From JACKAN01 sp964502735 (GTDB lineage Bacteria > Bdellovibrionota > Bdellovibrionia > Bdellovibrionales > UBA1609): a stretch of 38,308 nt of DNA. Every line of letters starts with the position of its first letter. Position 1 is the first letter of the stretch. The notes beneath the pieces were generated by a model. That model was not told the origin of the DNA. It worked only from the letters and a program-made list of their open reading frames with translations, and did no database searches. Location: the NCBI GenBank assembly GCA_964502735.1, contig CAZCYD010000024.1, forward strand, positions 1 to 38,308, written 5' to 3'. A program made the position numbers and the translations under genes. Shown here in pieces: positions 16,322-24,389 of the stretch.

Positions 16322-17305
16322 TCACTTTGGCTGATAGTAAGAAAAAAAGGCCAGAGCTCTTCTTTCCTCATTGGTTAAAGACGAGTACATATTCATGCCT
16401 GGAACGTCATTAATTGCAGTATTAAGTTTATTTAAAATATCCTGAGGACTGTTGCCACCTTTGACGCCATGGCAACTCGTGCAGTTGGTACTAGTAAAAA
16501 CCTGACGGCTGTCCACAACTTTAAAACCAAATCTTCCGCCTGCGGAGGGCTCATTTTCATCCCAAATGTATTTACTAAATTCAGCTAAAGCTGTGTCCGG
16601 AATACAATCATAGGATTGCCCCGTCTTTAAAGGAAATGGAGCTGATTTGCAGGGCACTCCTGCATTAACCCCTCCCGGTTTATGCTCAGAGGCAGGATTG
16701 TTATTAACAATGCGTATGGGTTGTCCCTTATACACTATTACGGTTCTATTAACACCCGACCCACTGACTAAGTTTACCTCTCCGGAGGGAGTATTTTGAA
16801 TGGCCCAGTCCTGACTATTGCCAGAAGTTTCGATGATCACAGTCACTGGCATAATGTTTGAACCTGGCTCGCTTATACCTGAGTCAAAAACAAAGCCTCG
16901 GATTTCTCCATATTTTTCACTTCCATTGGGGTAAACAGCTGTCACAGAAACCCCTATATTTCCACCTGAAAAACAAGTCAGTTCTGCTGTCTCTTTATCT
17001 TCAAAAACTTTCAGGTCGCACGAAGCCCCGAGGTATAATAAATCCCAAAAAATTAAAGCCTCAGGCAATTTCTCTTTATTTATCCTGAAATTGTATTTTG
17101 TATCCACGTTAAATGTGGGTTCTAAATCTGTAATCTCATCGTAAGCTGTATTGTACACTTTAAAATCAAAGTCGCTATTTCTGGCCTCGCTGGAACCAAA
17201 AGTTCCATTCGTTCCAGACGATTTTAAACGTCCACAGTTTTGATAAAGTGGCACAATTGCGGATACAATAATCAAAACTTTTATCATTGAAACATACTTT
17301 CCCAT
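16322..17305 (-). CDS. Lipoprotein c-type cytochrome, YQNC lipobox
   Basis: Last gene of a five-gene operon, 15 bp after the previous one. The 327-residue product has a hydrophobic export signal ending LYQNCG, with C24 as the likely lipidated cysteine. This is not a standard lipobox, but it matches the two other QNC proteins in the operon. Residues 40-260 contain strand-rich domains, including GQPIRIVNNNPASEH, which resembles a cupredoxin-like fold. The C-terminus has one haem c site, CTSCH at 275-279, with methionines at about 304 and 306 (GMNMYSS) as possible axial ligands. GAGGGGAC lies before the ATG. It is likely a membrane-bound electron carrier; its partners are probably the other operon products. 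Confidence 0.7.
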   Translation of the reverse strand: MGKYVSMIKVLIIVSAIVPLYQNCGRLKSSGTNGTFGSSEARNSDFDFKVYNTAYDEITDLEPTFNVDTKYNFRINKEKLPEALIFWDLLYLGASCDLKVFEDKETAELTCFSGGNIGVSVTAVYPNGSEKYGEIRGFVFDSGISEPGSNIMPVTVIIETSGNSQDWAIQNTPSGEVNLVSGSGVNRTVIVYKGQPIRIVNNNPASEHKPGGVNAGVPCKSAPFPLKTGQSYDCIPDTALAEFSKYIWDENEPSAGGRFGFKVVDSRQVFTSTNCTSCHGVKGGNSPQDILNKLNTAINDVPGMNMYSSLTNEERRALAFFSYYQPK

Positions 17306-17320
17306 TTTACGTCCCCTCTA

Positions 17321-18190
17321 TTAATTTCCAGACCTGTCTAAGGCATCAAAGCCTATGGCAATTGTATCGTTATTATTAACCTCCACAGGCACTGTCTCTG
17401 CCTGCTCTGAAAGCATACCATCAGGAACATTCTCATTAGTCCAAGCGGGAATTGTTTTATCAACACTTGTAAACAGTGTTGCCAAGTCTACAACTTGACC
17501 ATTAATGATGACTTTTAATGTTTTTACATATAAATCCTGGCTGCCTGTTCTAATACGTGGGCGAGATAAGACATAATACTGAGCAGTAGCAGCCTGAATA
17601 TCTACAAACAACAAAGCTCCATTTGTGTTAACTGTTCTTGATAGCTCTTCATCAAGTTTCCAAAAAATTGTTCTAGTGCTTCCCACATCTAAATCAATAA
17701 CCTTTGCAGTTGTGTATACAGCCACTCCTGCAACTCCCCCACCTCCACTCTGTAGACAGGTGGATTCTGCACTCTCAAGAGCTTGGCGCACTCCACTGGC
17801 TGAAGACTCTAACTGACTTCCCGTGATGCCAGGCGCATGGCTTGTGCTTACAGAATTGTTGTAGATCTTTGCGGCAGCGTTGCTGATTACGCTAAATTGA
17901 CTCCAAGCATTTGAAGGGTCAGAATCCGCAAAAGCTTGCTTTCCTCCTCCTCCAGGAACATGGCAACCCGCACAGTTCGTAACAACAAATGGATATACTG
18001 ATGAATTAAAAGCCGCTTTAAAGTGAGCCGAACAATTTGCCGACCCCAATCCACCAACACCCATGCCGTCATCATGGTTAGCACAATTTTGGAATAAACT
18101 CAGAACAAAAAGTCCTGAGACTGCCGCTAGGAAAATAGCTTTCTTTTTACTTTGCCTTGTGGTCCTCAAACGTCCTCTATCCGCAAACAT
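17321..18190 (-). CDS. Lipoprotein c-type cytochrome, FQNC lipobox
   Basis: A 289-residue product with a basic N-terminus (RGRLRTTRQSKKK), a hydrophobic stretch and SLFQNC, with C36 as the presumed lipidated residue. A glycine-rich linker leads to a small cytochrome c domain with CAGCH at 73-77, preceded by YPFVVTNC and followed by HVPGGGG. This is the arrangement of Planctomycete/Myxococcus-type cytochrome domains. The rest (about 150-289) is strand-rich and lacks a recognised motif. It is the fourth gene of the operon. The ribosome site is GGGGGAAAGG. No enzymatic residues beyond haem binding can be named. Confidence 0.7.
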   Translation of the reverse strand: MFADRGRLRTTRQSKKKAIFLAAVSGLFVLSLFQNCANHDDGMGVGGLGSANCSAHFKAAFNSSVYPFVVTNCAGCHVPGGGGKQAFADSDPSNAWSQFSVISNAAAKIYNNSVSTSHAPGITGSQLESSASGVRQALESAESTCLQSGGGGVAGVAVYTTAKVIDLDVGSTRTIFWKLDEELSRTVNTNGALLFVDIQAATAQYYVLSRPRIRTGSQDLYVKTLKVIINGQVVDLATLFTSVDKTIPAWTNENVPDGMLSEQAETVPVEVNNNDTIAIGFDALDRSGN

Positions 18191-18233
18191 ACAACCTTTC
18201 CCCCAAATTGAATTTCAATAATTTAAAAATCAA

Positions 18234-19856
18234 TCAAGTTCCAAACTTAGCTACGTATTCTAACTCTGCCGACGTAAAGGCAGCCCGATCATCAACAATG
18301 CCAAGTATAGATTTCCAATCACTGAAGTCAGAAAAAGCCAAATACCTATGAATCATAGCCATTGTGGCCCTCTCTGGACTACCCACTATTGTATTATCGG
18401 CTGCTGACTCTCCATCTGTAAAATATCCTAGCTGCGTATCCACAGAAGCTAAATACCCTTCTTTAGACTGGCCAGCTTGATTTCTTGGGTCGTACATAAA
18501 AGTTAGCATACAGCCACCATTACCTCGGTCACTTTGCCAGTTCGCAAATCTATTATTTGAAGATTGAGCCCCTGTCGCCCCGTCAGACGTTACTAAAATA
18601 AATAAAGGCCTATTTAAAATTTCGGCTGTTCTCAATGCTGCCCCCACAATTCTACCCGCATCTGCATCTCTTGGATCTGTTACATTTCTGGCATTGCCAT
18701 GATAATCGTAACCACCAAAATTAAGACCTACTGTACCAGCCCAACCTTGAACAGCGGCATGAACCAAGGCCGCCACGCCCTGTTTTCTGGCCGTATTTCC
18801 ATCACCGTTTAATCCGTTGCCATTAAAAGCTATCCCTGACCATAAGTCTGATAAATTTTGATTTTCATAGGGATCAACGGAGTCCTGTGGAACTATGAGC
18901 TGACAGTAACTTTTTCCAGAGGCCTCATTGTACAACTTAACAAAATTTTCTCTCGTACCAGATCCTGCTGAGGCTACTTTTCGCGCCTGTGAACCCGACA
19001 AATTATTAATAATCTCCAACATTTTTTTCTTTTCTTCATCCGTCAGCACAACGTTAGAACCTGACTCAGTTTCATTAGAGGGAGCCGCACCGATAACTCT
19101 TTGGATGTCAACAAGCCTGTTTGCAACTATAGGTGCATAGGGGCGATTGCGCCCAGCTACGTCCTGGTTGATGCCTGTCAGAGCTGTTCCACTGTTGGAA
19201 GATAAGTTTTGTGCAATTCTAAATTTGTACTCTTTTGCTTTTTGGACAGCATGGATCAACCCTTGAGGACCAAATTTATTATTCGATCCCGTATCATCTT
19301 GGCTCGAAACACATATCCCTGTTGCAGCAGTATTAGCACAAGCCGTGGGAGCAATTTCTCGTATTGTTCTAAAAAATTGAGCTCCAACATCGCCATCATT
19401 TTCTACAACCTGAAAGGGGTTGGCAAACTGGTTAGTGATTCTATTAAATGCGGCGGCATTAGCTCCCAATCCTAGTCTTCTGTAGCTGTTTAAAAAGCCA
19501 AGATTGTCTTCATTATTTACTGATGGAAGAGGACGGTTGGGATCTAAAACTTTTCTCACCGCCCACTGGCCTGTGAGTCCCGCTCCTCCACTTAGGTTTA
19601 AATGTAAAAAACCCGGCATTGTCTTCGTTGCAGTTAGAAGGGTTTGGCATTCAGCTAAGGATTGTGCACCAACTTGTTGAGACACCAGGGTTAGCAGCGA
19701 GGGTGCCATCATGTAGCCCGCAAAACCCATCAGCCCTTGAGCTAAAAATTCTCTTCTTGTTGTTGGAACGGGGTGGTCGTCATGCAATTTAATTCCATTC
19801 TTTTTTGCTAACTCTATGATGTCATTCTTTGTTAGTGGTCTATTCATCTTTTTCAT
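18234..19856 (-). CDS. Tat-exported DUF1501-like protein
   Basis: The 540-residue product has a twin-arginine signal (TTRREFLAQGLMGFAGYMM, arginines at about 31-32), so it is exported folded. The body resembles DUF1501 proteins, a sulphatase-related family often encoded beside DUF1588/DUF1585 cytochromes. Relevant stretches are LHLNLSGGAGLTGQW near residue 85, LNFGGYDYHGNARN near 395 (like the family's WDxH) and LNRPLFILVTSDGATGA near 430. The metal-site residues are less standard than in typical DUF1501 proteins, so the call is by context and partial motifs. It is the third gene of the operon; GGGGG lies five bases upstream of the ATG. The substrate is unknown. Confidence 0.6.
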   Translation of the reverse strand: MKKMNRPLTKNDIIELAKKNGIKLHDDHPVPTTRREFLAQGLMGFAGYMMAPSLLTLVSQQVGAQSLAECQTLLTATKTMPGFLHLNLSGGAGLTGQWAVRKVLDPNRPLPSVNNEDNLGFLNSYRRLGLGANAAAFNRITNQFANPFQVVENDGDVGAQFFRTIREIAPTACANTAATGICVSSQDDTGSNNKFGPQGLIHAVQKAKEYKFRIAQNLSSNSGTALTGINQDVAGRNRPYAPIVANRLVDIQRVIGAAPSNETESGSNVVLTDEEKKKMLEIINNLSGSQARKVASAGSGTRENFVKLYNEASGKSYCQLIVPQDSVDPYENQNLSDLWSGIAFNGNGLNGDGNTARKQGVAALVHAAVQGWAGTVGLNFGGYDYHGNARNVTDPRDADAGRIVGAALRTAEILNRPLFILVTSDGATGAQSSNNRFANWQSDRGNGGCMLTFMYDPRNQAGQSKEGYLASVDTQLGYFTDGESAADNTIVGSPERATMAMIHRYLAFSDFSDWKSILGIVDDRAAFTSAELEYVAKFGT

Positions 19857-19875
19857 TTTTCCCCCAAACCTTAAA

Positions 19876-20592
19876 TTACTGTCTCATAAAGTCAAAAGTT
19901 GACGACATAATCGTGCAGGCCACAACGGCAGCTCGATATCCTCTATTAGGCCTTGAGTCCGAAAGTATGGAGTTTACAGCACTCAATACAGCATCCTCTT
20001 CATTCATATCAGAGTCGCGACCCCACAGAGTTCTTGCAAGCCTCTTGACAGCAAGTCGGTATTTCTCTTCGCTTGCCAATGGCACCTGAGCTGTCGCTTC
20101 AGCAGCATTATCACCGATGTAAAGTCCTTTAAAAAACCTGCGATCGTCTTCGACAACTCCATTTACAGTGCGCAACCGAGCCCTTTCACCGTAGTAGACC
20201 ATGCGCTCACAGGCTACCTCGGCCAAATTTGATGCGTGAATCGTAATTTGGCCTCCAGTAATAGAATCGTAGTCGCCAGTCTCTGATAGCAGTAATTGTG
20301 AATCAATGGCCCCTTGCACAATGGGATCTAGATTGTTCACATTGTTTGCGTTGGTCACTCCAAGGCCTTGAATCAGGGCATTTGCGACATTTCGAGAGTG
20401 AAGAATTCTATCAACTTTTTCCACTTTAATTGGTGCAACTGGAGTTTCACCGGGTTCAACAAAATCTAAACTTGATAAATCTCCTCCTCCACCAGAGCTT
20501 CCACAGTTCTGGAAGGCTGTGAGGGTAAAACTAGCTGCTGCTACGGCTACAAACATTTTAAAAGCTCTTTTTTTATTTATTACTTTACTCAT
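19876..20592 (-). CDS. FQNC lipoprotein of unknown function
   Basis: Second gene of the operon. From the ATG at 20592, supported by GAGGTG before it, the product is 238 residues. Its signal peptide ends LTAFQNC, with C30 as the likely lipidated cysteine, followed by a GSSGGGG linker. There is no CxxCH, so it is not a haem protein. The body contains mixed helices and a few conserved-looking stretches (ACERMVYYGERARL, YRLAVKRLARTLWGRD). It is rich in Asn and Asp. The frame is open to 20640, but that overlaps the upstream cytochrome gene. It is probably a structural partner in the envelope complex made by this operon (inference). Confidence 0.65.
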   Translation of the reverse strand: MSKVINKKRAFKMFVAVAAASFTLTAFQNCGSSGGGGDLSSLDFVEPGETPVAPIKVEKVDRILHSRNVANALIQGLGVTNANNVNNLDPIVQGAIDSQLLLSETGDYDSITGGQITIHASNLAEVACERMVYYGERARLRTVNGVVEDDRRFFKGLYIGDNAAEATAQVPLASEEKYRLAVKRLARTLWGRDSDMNEEDAVLSAVNSILSDSRPNRGYRAAVVACTIMSSTFDFMRQ

Positions 20593-20618
20593 AACCACAC
20601 CTCTTCCTTTCCTATTAT

Positions 20619-21893
20619 TTAGTTTCCATTGCCTGTGCACTCTGGCCTTAGGGCAATTCTTTCAAAAAGTACTCGGATGTCGTGTTTCCCACTATTGTTA
20701 TCAAAATCTCTTGCATAAGTATCAATCAAGTGTTTAAGTTCAGGCTCTGGCTTTCTGCCACATACAGACTCAAAAACATGATTTACCCAGCAACGATTAT
20801 ATTGTTCTGAACTGGCGATCATAGAGCCAAAACTACGAATTCCACTTCCTTGAGTTCCGCCTCTCCAACCAAACCTAGCGGCATTAGCACCTTGAGTTGC
20901 TAAGTTGTCAAAACTGTCATCTGAGATTAAATAAGTAAGCTGAGGAGTTTCGTCAGTATTGCGATTCATCTTTCCTGTTACTGCTGTTGGATTATATCTG
21001 TAGTAACCACCATTTCCAGAATTCCAATCGACAAAGGCAAAAACACTGCGCATAGAATCCATAGGAGCGTGACATCCCTTACAAGTCACAAGATACTTGT
21101 TAGGATCGTCTCCGGGAGTTCTCGTTACATCCCTCCCCACATATTTATCTGGCAAAGTATTATCTGCCCAAGATTGAATTGGAGTACACATGAACATTTC
21201 AAAAGTCTTCTCAACAAGTCTTCTGTTGGTTCCTGCAATTGCGTGAGCCTCCATCCATGCCCTTGTCGTTATGGCTCCCGCTGGATCTCTTGCTGGTATG
21301 GCTCTATTTATGTCAGTGGGATCAATAATGGACTGACCATCTACTCTTTTTAGTACGTGAAACATTGAAAGCTCATCAACGTCAATCCTATTAAAGTGAG
21401 CGTTAGATCTTAATATATCATTCACTAACCTATCAACTCCGGATACCGAAGTGGCTTTTTTTGTGTCAATTCTGTACCAGAAATTTCCAGTTAGGAACTC
21501 CCGAACATCTACACCATCTCTGATGGCCCCTACAAAAAATGCAATACAATCATTAACTGGAGTTCTCTTTGAATGTTCAAATGTACAAATTCGCGAAGCC
21601 ATCTCACGAACTCTAATATTGTAGAAGTCTGGGTCGGCAATAGCCACTCTTACAGCATCACGTGCCCTTCCAGCAGTTAGGTAAATGGCCATTCTTTCTA
21701 GACGGTCATCACAATAAGGTATCGGAGTACCCGTCAAGGCTGTGTATAAATCTCTGGCTCTTTTCATTTGAGGTGTAATTTCTTGGCTGAGATTTTCTGT
21801 ACACGCGCTAGGAGCTTTTCTTATCTCTATTGCTACGGCTTTTTGGCCCCAAATAATTGTAGCCACAGAAAAAAGCAAATAAAGCTTATTCAT
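20619..21893 (-). CDS. DUF1588/DUF1585-like c-type cytochrome
   Basis: First gene of the operon. From the ATG at 21893, just after GGGGGGA, the product is 424 residues with a signal peptide (NKLYLLFSVATIIWGQKAVA). The single haem motif CKGCH (271-275), followed by APMDSMRSVFAFVDW, resembles the DUF1588 hallmark of a haem site followed by a MDP-like turn. The C-terminus (MIASSEQYNRCWVNHVFESV, CGRKPEPELKHLI, and an R-rich last helix) resembles DUF1585. The frame is open to 21962, and ATGs at 21896 and 21905 are also possible starts. In Planctomycetes and Myxococcota such proteins sit next to DUF1501/DUF1552 proteins, as here. Confidence 0.75.
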   Translation of the reverse strand: MNKLYLLFSVATIIWGQKAVAIEIRKAPSACTENLSQEITPQMKRARDLYTALTGTPIPYCDDRLERMAIYLTAGRARDAVRVAIADPDFYNIRVREMASRICTFEHSKRTPVNDCIAFFVGAIRDGVDVREFLTGNFWYRIDTKKATSVSGVDRLVNDILRSNAHFNRIDVDELSMFHVLKRVDGQSIIDPTDINRAIPARDPAGAITTRAWMEAHAIAGTNRRLVEKTFEMFMCTPIQSWADNTLPDKYVGRDVTRTPGDDPNKYLVTCKGCHAPMDSMRSVFAFVDWNSGNGGYYRYNPTAVTGKMNRNTDETPQLTYLISDDSFDNLATQGANAARFGWRGGTQGSGIRSFGSMIASSEQYNRCWVNHVFESVCGRKPEPELKHLIDTYARDFDNNSGKHDIRVLFERIALRPECTGNGN

Positions 21894-21990
21894 CATTCCC
21901 CCCATATCCCAAAACCAAAGTTCAAGAAGATGTTTCAATATAACTCGGCTGAATAGCCACAATACTTAAGTCTTGGTTAGTAATAACTTA

Positions 21991-22006
21991 TACAAGTGTC
22001 GTGCCA
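21991..22006 (-). promoter_or_regulatory. Possible sigma-54-type promoter of the cytochrome operon
   Basis: On the minus strand TGGCACG (22006-22000), four bases, then TTGTA (21995-21991). The spacing is the same as at 172-187, and the -12 element again reads TTGT. The start would be near 21981, about 90 nt before the ATG at 21893. Confidence 0.35.
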
Positions 22007-22155
22007 GGCTACATCTGTTTAATTTATAGTTGGCCGTATAAACTCTAGATACTGTAAACAGACTTAGCATATCCTGAAACTCTTATTTGTCTTATTCTGA
22101 GAAACAACTAGGTTAAACCAGATAGATAATCTGTCCGTTATAGGTTCAAAAAGAT

Positions 22156-22196
22156 AATAGGGCTATTAATGATGATATAGCCCTATTTCTTTTTTA
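22156..22196 (+). terminator. Intrinsic terminator with no gene upstream
   Basis: Perfect 11-bp arms AATAGGGCTAT (22156-22166) and ATAGCCCTATT (22177-22187) with a 10-nt loop, followed on the plus strand by TCTTTTTT. The minus strand carries a shorter T-run (ATCTTTTTG). No plus-strand gene precedes it, so it ends either an unannotated small RNA or, on the minus strand, read-through from 22542. Confidence 0.65.
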
Positions 22197-22382
22197 TCTA
22201 TTTTCTATTTTTGTTTAATACCTATATATACTATATGCACTTGTATATGCATTTGATGAGAACGCTTGATTTGTATCCTATATCTGAAACTTTGCCCCTT
22301 AGGTTGAGACAAAATTGTCTCAAAAGAGCACAAATTAAATAATAAAATTAAGATAACAAAATAAGCAGAATTTCAATCTGGC

Positions 22383-22520
22383 AACACTAATTCCCAAAAA
22401 TAATCGTCTAAAATTTTGTGAATGCGCCTCACGCGCAGTTCCGCAGCCTCAAGGCTGCGGCTGTATGAGCATGAGGCGCATTCACAAAATTTTAGACGAT
22501 TATTTTTGGGAATTAGTGTT
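22383..22520. repeat. Perfect 49-bp inverted repeat with 40-nt core, copy 2
   Basis: Arms 22383-22431 and 22472-22520 are fully complementary. The interior 22432-22471 is identical to 16172-16211. ATTACCCA follows at 22521-22528, as after copy 1. Differences from copy 1 are mirrored in the other arm: GTCTAAA/TTTAGAC in place of GTTTAAA/TTTAAAC, GCGCC/GGCGC in place of GGCACC/GGTGCC, and different outer 11-13 bp. The stop of the minus-strand gene at 22542 is 21 bp away. Confidence 0.95.
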
Positions 22521-22541
22521 ATTACCCATAGATTTATACTT

Positions 22542-23273
22542 CTATACTTCGAGATATTTTTTTAAATCTTCATTTCCTCCAATATGCTTGCCGTCAATAT
22601 AAACCTGAGGCACAGTATTTCTGCCTGTGATAGAAAATAAGCTCACAGTTGTAGCATCTTTTCCTAATACTATTTCTTCGAATTTATAGCCTCGGGAGTT
22701 CAAAAGTGCTTTACTCTCCGCACAGTGTGGACATCCAGGTTTTGTGAATAAAGCAATCGATTTGGGTCTCTTCTTATTTGGAGACAGATAATCTAACATT
22801 GTATCGGCATCAGAAACTTCAAATGGGTCTCCATCTTTTTCAGGCTCTATAAACATTTTTTCGATAATCCCATTTCTAACCAACATGGAATATCTCCATG
22901 ATCTCTTTCCAAAACCTAGGTTCTCCTTTCCTACTAACATACCCATCTTTTGTGTAAACTCACCATTTCCATCTGGGATAACTTTAATGTTTTCAGCCTC
23001 TTGATCTTTTTTCCAAGCATTCATTACGAAAGTGTCATTTACAGATATACAAATAATGTCGTCGATTCCCTCTTCCTTAAAAGTCGAAGCCAATTGATTA
23101 TACCTGGGCAAATGAGTGGAAGAACAGGTGGGAGTGAACGCCCCCGGCAAAGAAAAGACGATCACATTTTTTCCATCAAATAAGTCTTTTGTGGAAATAT
23201 CTTCCCATTTGTCATTATTCCTTGTTTTAAAAACAACCTCAGGGACTTTTTGCCCCTCTTTACTCGTCAACAT
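22542..23273 (-). CDS. Peroxiredoxin-glutaredoxin fusion (Prx5-Grx type)
   Basis: Reduces peroxides, using glutathione through its own glutaredoxin domain. From the ATG at 23273, with GGAGG five bases upstream, the product is 243 residues. Residues 1-165 are a Prx5-type domain with the peroxidatic cysteine C50 in PGAFTPTCSSTHLP. Residues 170-243 are a glutaredoxin with the CPHC active site (181-184), TVPQVYIDG (220-228) and the glycine pair GG (232-233) for glutathione binding. The architecture and order match the hybrid Prx5/Grx enzymes described in Haemophilus influenzae. The cytoplasm is expected. No OxyR or other redox regulator is adjacent. Confidence 0.93.
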   Translation of the reverse strand: MLTSKEGQKVPEVVFKTRNNDKWEDISTKDLFDGKNVIVFSLPGAFTPTCSSTHLPRYNQLASTFKEEGIDDIICISVNDTFVMNAWKKDQEAENIKVIPDGNGEFTQKMGMLVGKENLGFGKRSWRYSMLVRNGIIEKMFIEPEKDGDPFEVSDADTMLDYLSPNKKRPKSIALFTKPGCPHCAESKALLNSRGYKFEEIVLGKDATTVSLFSITGRNTVPQVYIDGKHIGGNEDLKKYLEV

Positions 23274-23702
23274 AGCCGCCTCCATTAATGCAGTTAATGG
23301 GTCAAAGATATATTCAAAGTCGATAAAAATATAATATATACATCCTATAAATTAATACAAAAAAACTATTAAAATGGAGATAGCTAAAAATGTCGTAATA
23401 TCAATGTGTTAAAGGATTGTCCGCCAGAATGAAAAACAAAATCTGAGCAAATACCCTTCTTTTGACTCATCTACCACTCGAAGGGTGACAGCGGTAAAAT
23501 AGTTAAGTGCGAAACTTATTTGCAAAACTCTAACAAAAATCAAATGATTGTGGTGTAAACCNNNNNNNNNNNNNNNNNNNNNNNNNNNNNNNNNNNNNNN
23601 NNNNNNNNNNNNNNNNNNNNNNNNNNNNNNNNNNNNNNNNNNNNNNNNNNNNNNNNNNNNNTCAGATATATAGGTCAGATATATAAGAAGGCTTGGGGGC
23701 TT
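23274..23702. other. Intergenic region with 100-N assembly gap
   Basis: Between the Prx-Grx gene and the response regulator. Bases 23562-23661 are N, a scaffold join of unknown true length. Left of the gap the sequence is AT-rich without a credible gene. A minus-strand frame across the Ns is an artefact. Anything could be missing here, including a mobile element. Confidence 0.9.
23662..23687. repeat. 13-bp tandem repeat beside the gap
   Basis: Two near-identical units, TCAGATATATAGG (23662-23674) and TCAGATATATAAG (23675-23687), touch the right edge of the gap, so more units may be hidden in the Ns. The pair lies 15 bp upstream of the response-regulator start and could be a regulator-binding direct repeat, as Pho-box-type sites are. 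This is untested. Confidence 0.5.
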
Positions 23703-24389
23703 ATGAAAAGTCAAATCTTTATAATTGAAGACGAATCAGATATTGCAGAATTAATCAAATATAGCTTATCTATGAGGGGTTTAAATTCAAGAATCTTTAC
23801 CTCGGGAGAGGAGGGTTTAAAAGCCCTTCAAGACAACGAGGTCAGTTTAATCATACTAGATCTTATGCTCCCCGGAATGAGTGGGCTCACGATCTGTAAA
23901 GATCTTAAGGAAAACCCCAAAACAAAAAACATCCCCATTATAATGGTCACAGCTAAAGGTGAGGAGGCCGACATAACAACAGGATTTGAAATGGGAGCTG
24001 ATGATTATATTACTAAACCATTTAGCCCTAAAATACTGCAAGCTCGGGTTGCTGCCGTACTAAGAAGATCTAAGTCTGAAATAAAATCCGACAGCGATGA
24101 ACTCGATATTGGAGGCCTCAATCTTCACCCTGGTCGTCATGAAGTTCGTGTAAAAGGTCAAAAAATTGATTTAACAAAATCTGAATTTCAAATTTTGCAC
24201 AAATTAGCAAAAAAACCGGGCTGGGTGTTTACTAGAACGCAAATAGTAGAAGCCATACACGGAGATAACTTTGCTGTTACAGATCGTGCGGTAGATTTCC
24301 AGATGGTGGGCCTTCGAAAAAAATTGGGTTCCATGGGCAACCATCTTGAAACTGTACGTGGTGTCGGATATAGATTTAAAGAGATCTAA
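23703..24389 (+). CDS. OmpR/PhoB-family response regulator
   Basis: A DNA-binding regulator of 228 residues. The receiver domain (1-120) has E9-D10, phospho-acceptor D53 (IILDLMLPG), T83 (MVTAKG) and K105 (ITKPFSPK). The winged-helix output domain (about 130-228) shows LDIGGLNLHPGRHEVRVKG, then IDLTKSEFQILHKLAKKPG and the recognition-helix region with RAVDFQMVGLRKKLG, ending VRGVGYRFKEI. It is closest to PhoB by pattern. The next gene starts within its stop codon (TAATG, 1-nt overlap), a classic pair with a kinase. No phosphate-transport genes are nearby, so the phosphate role is not shown. Direct repeats at 23662-23687 may be its site. Confidence 0.92.
   Translation: MKSQIFIIEDESDIAELIKYSLSMRGLNSRIFTSGEEGLKALQDNEVSLIILDLMLPGMSGLTICKDLKENPKTKNIPIIMVTAKGEEADITTGFEMGADDYITKPFSPKILQARVAAVLRRSKSEIKSDSDELDIGGLNLHPGRHEVRVKGQKIDLTKSEFQILHKLAKKPGWVFTRTQIVEAIHGDNFAVTDRAVDFQMVGLRKKLGSMGNHLETVRGVGYRFKEI

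Larger units (their letters stand above)
21894..22541. other. Long intergenic region upstream of the cytochrome operon
   Basis: About 650 bp with no convincing gene. It holds a possible -24/-12 promoter on the minus strand (21991-22006), an orphan hairpin terminator (22156-22196), an AT-rich stretch, and the second long palindrome (22383-22520). A small plus-strand RNA ending at the hairpin is possible. Confidence 0.6.

Noticed and set aside
16123..22520. REP/RAYT-type short palindromes
   Set aside because: The elements are far longer (49-bp arms), lack the GTAG-type head and no RAYT transposase is visible.
23409..23714. Minus-strand frame across the first N gap
   Set aside because: It depends on the unknown gap length and reads through the response-regulator start; no protein character is visible.
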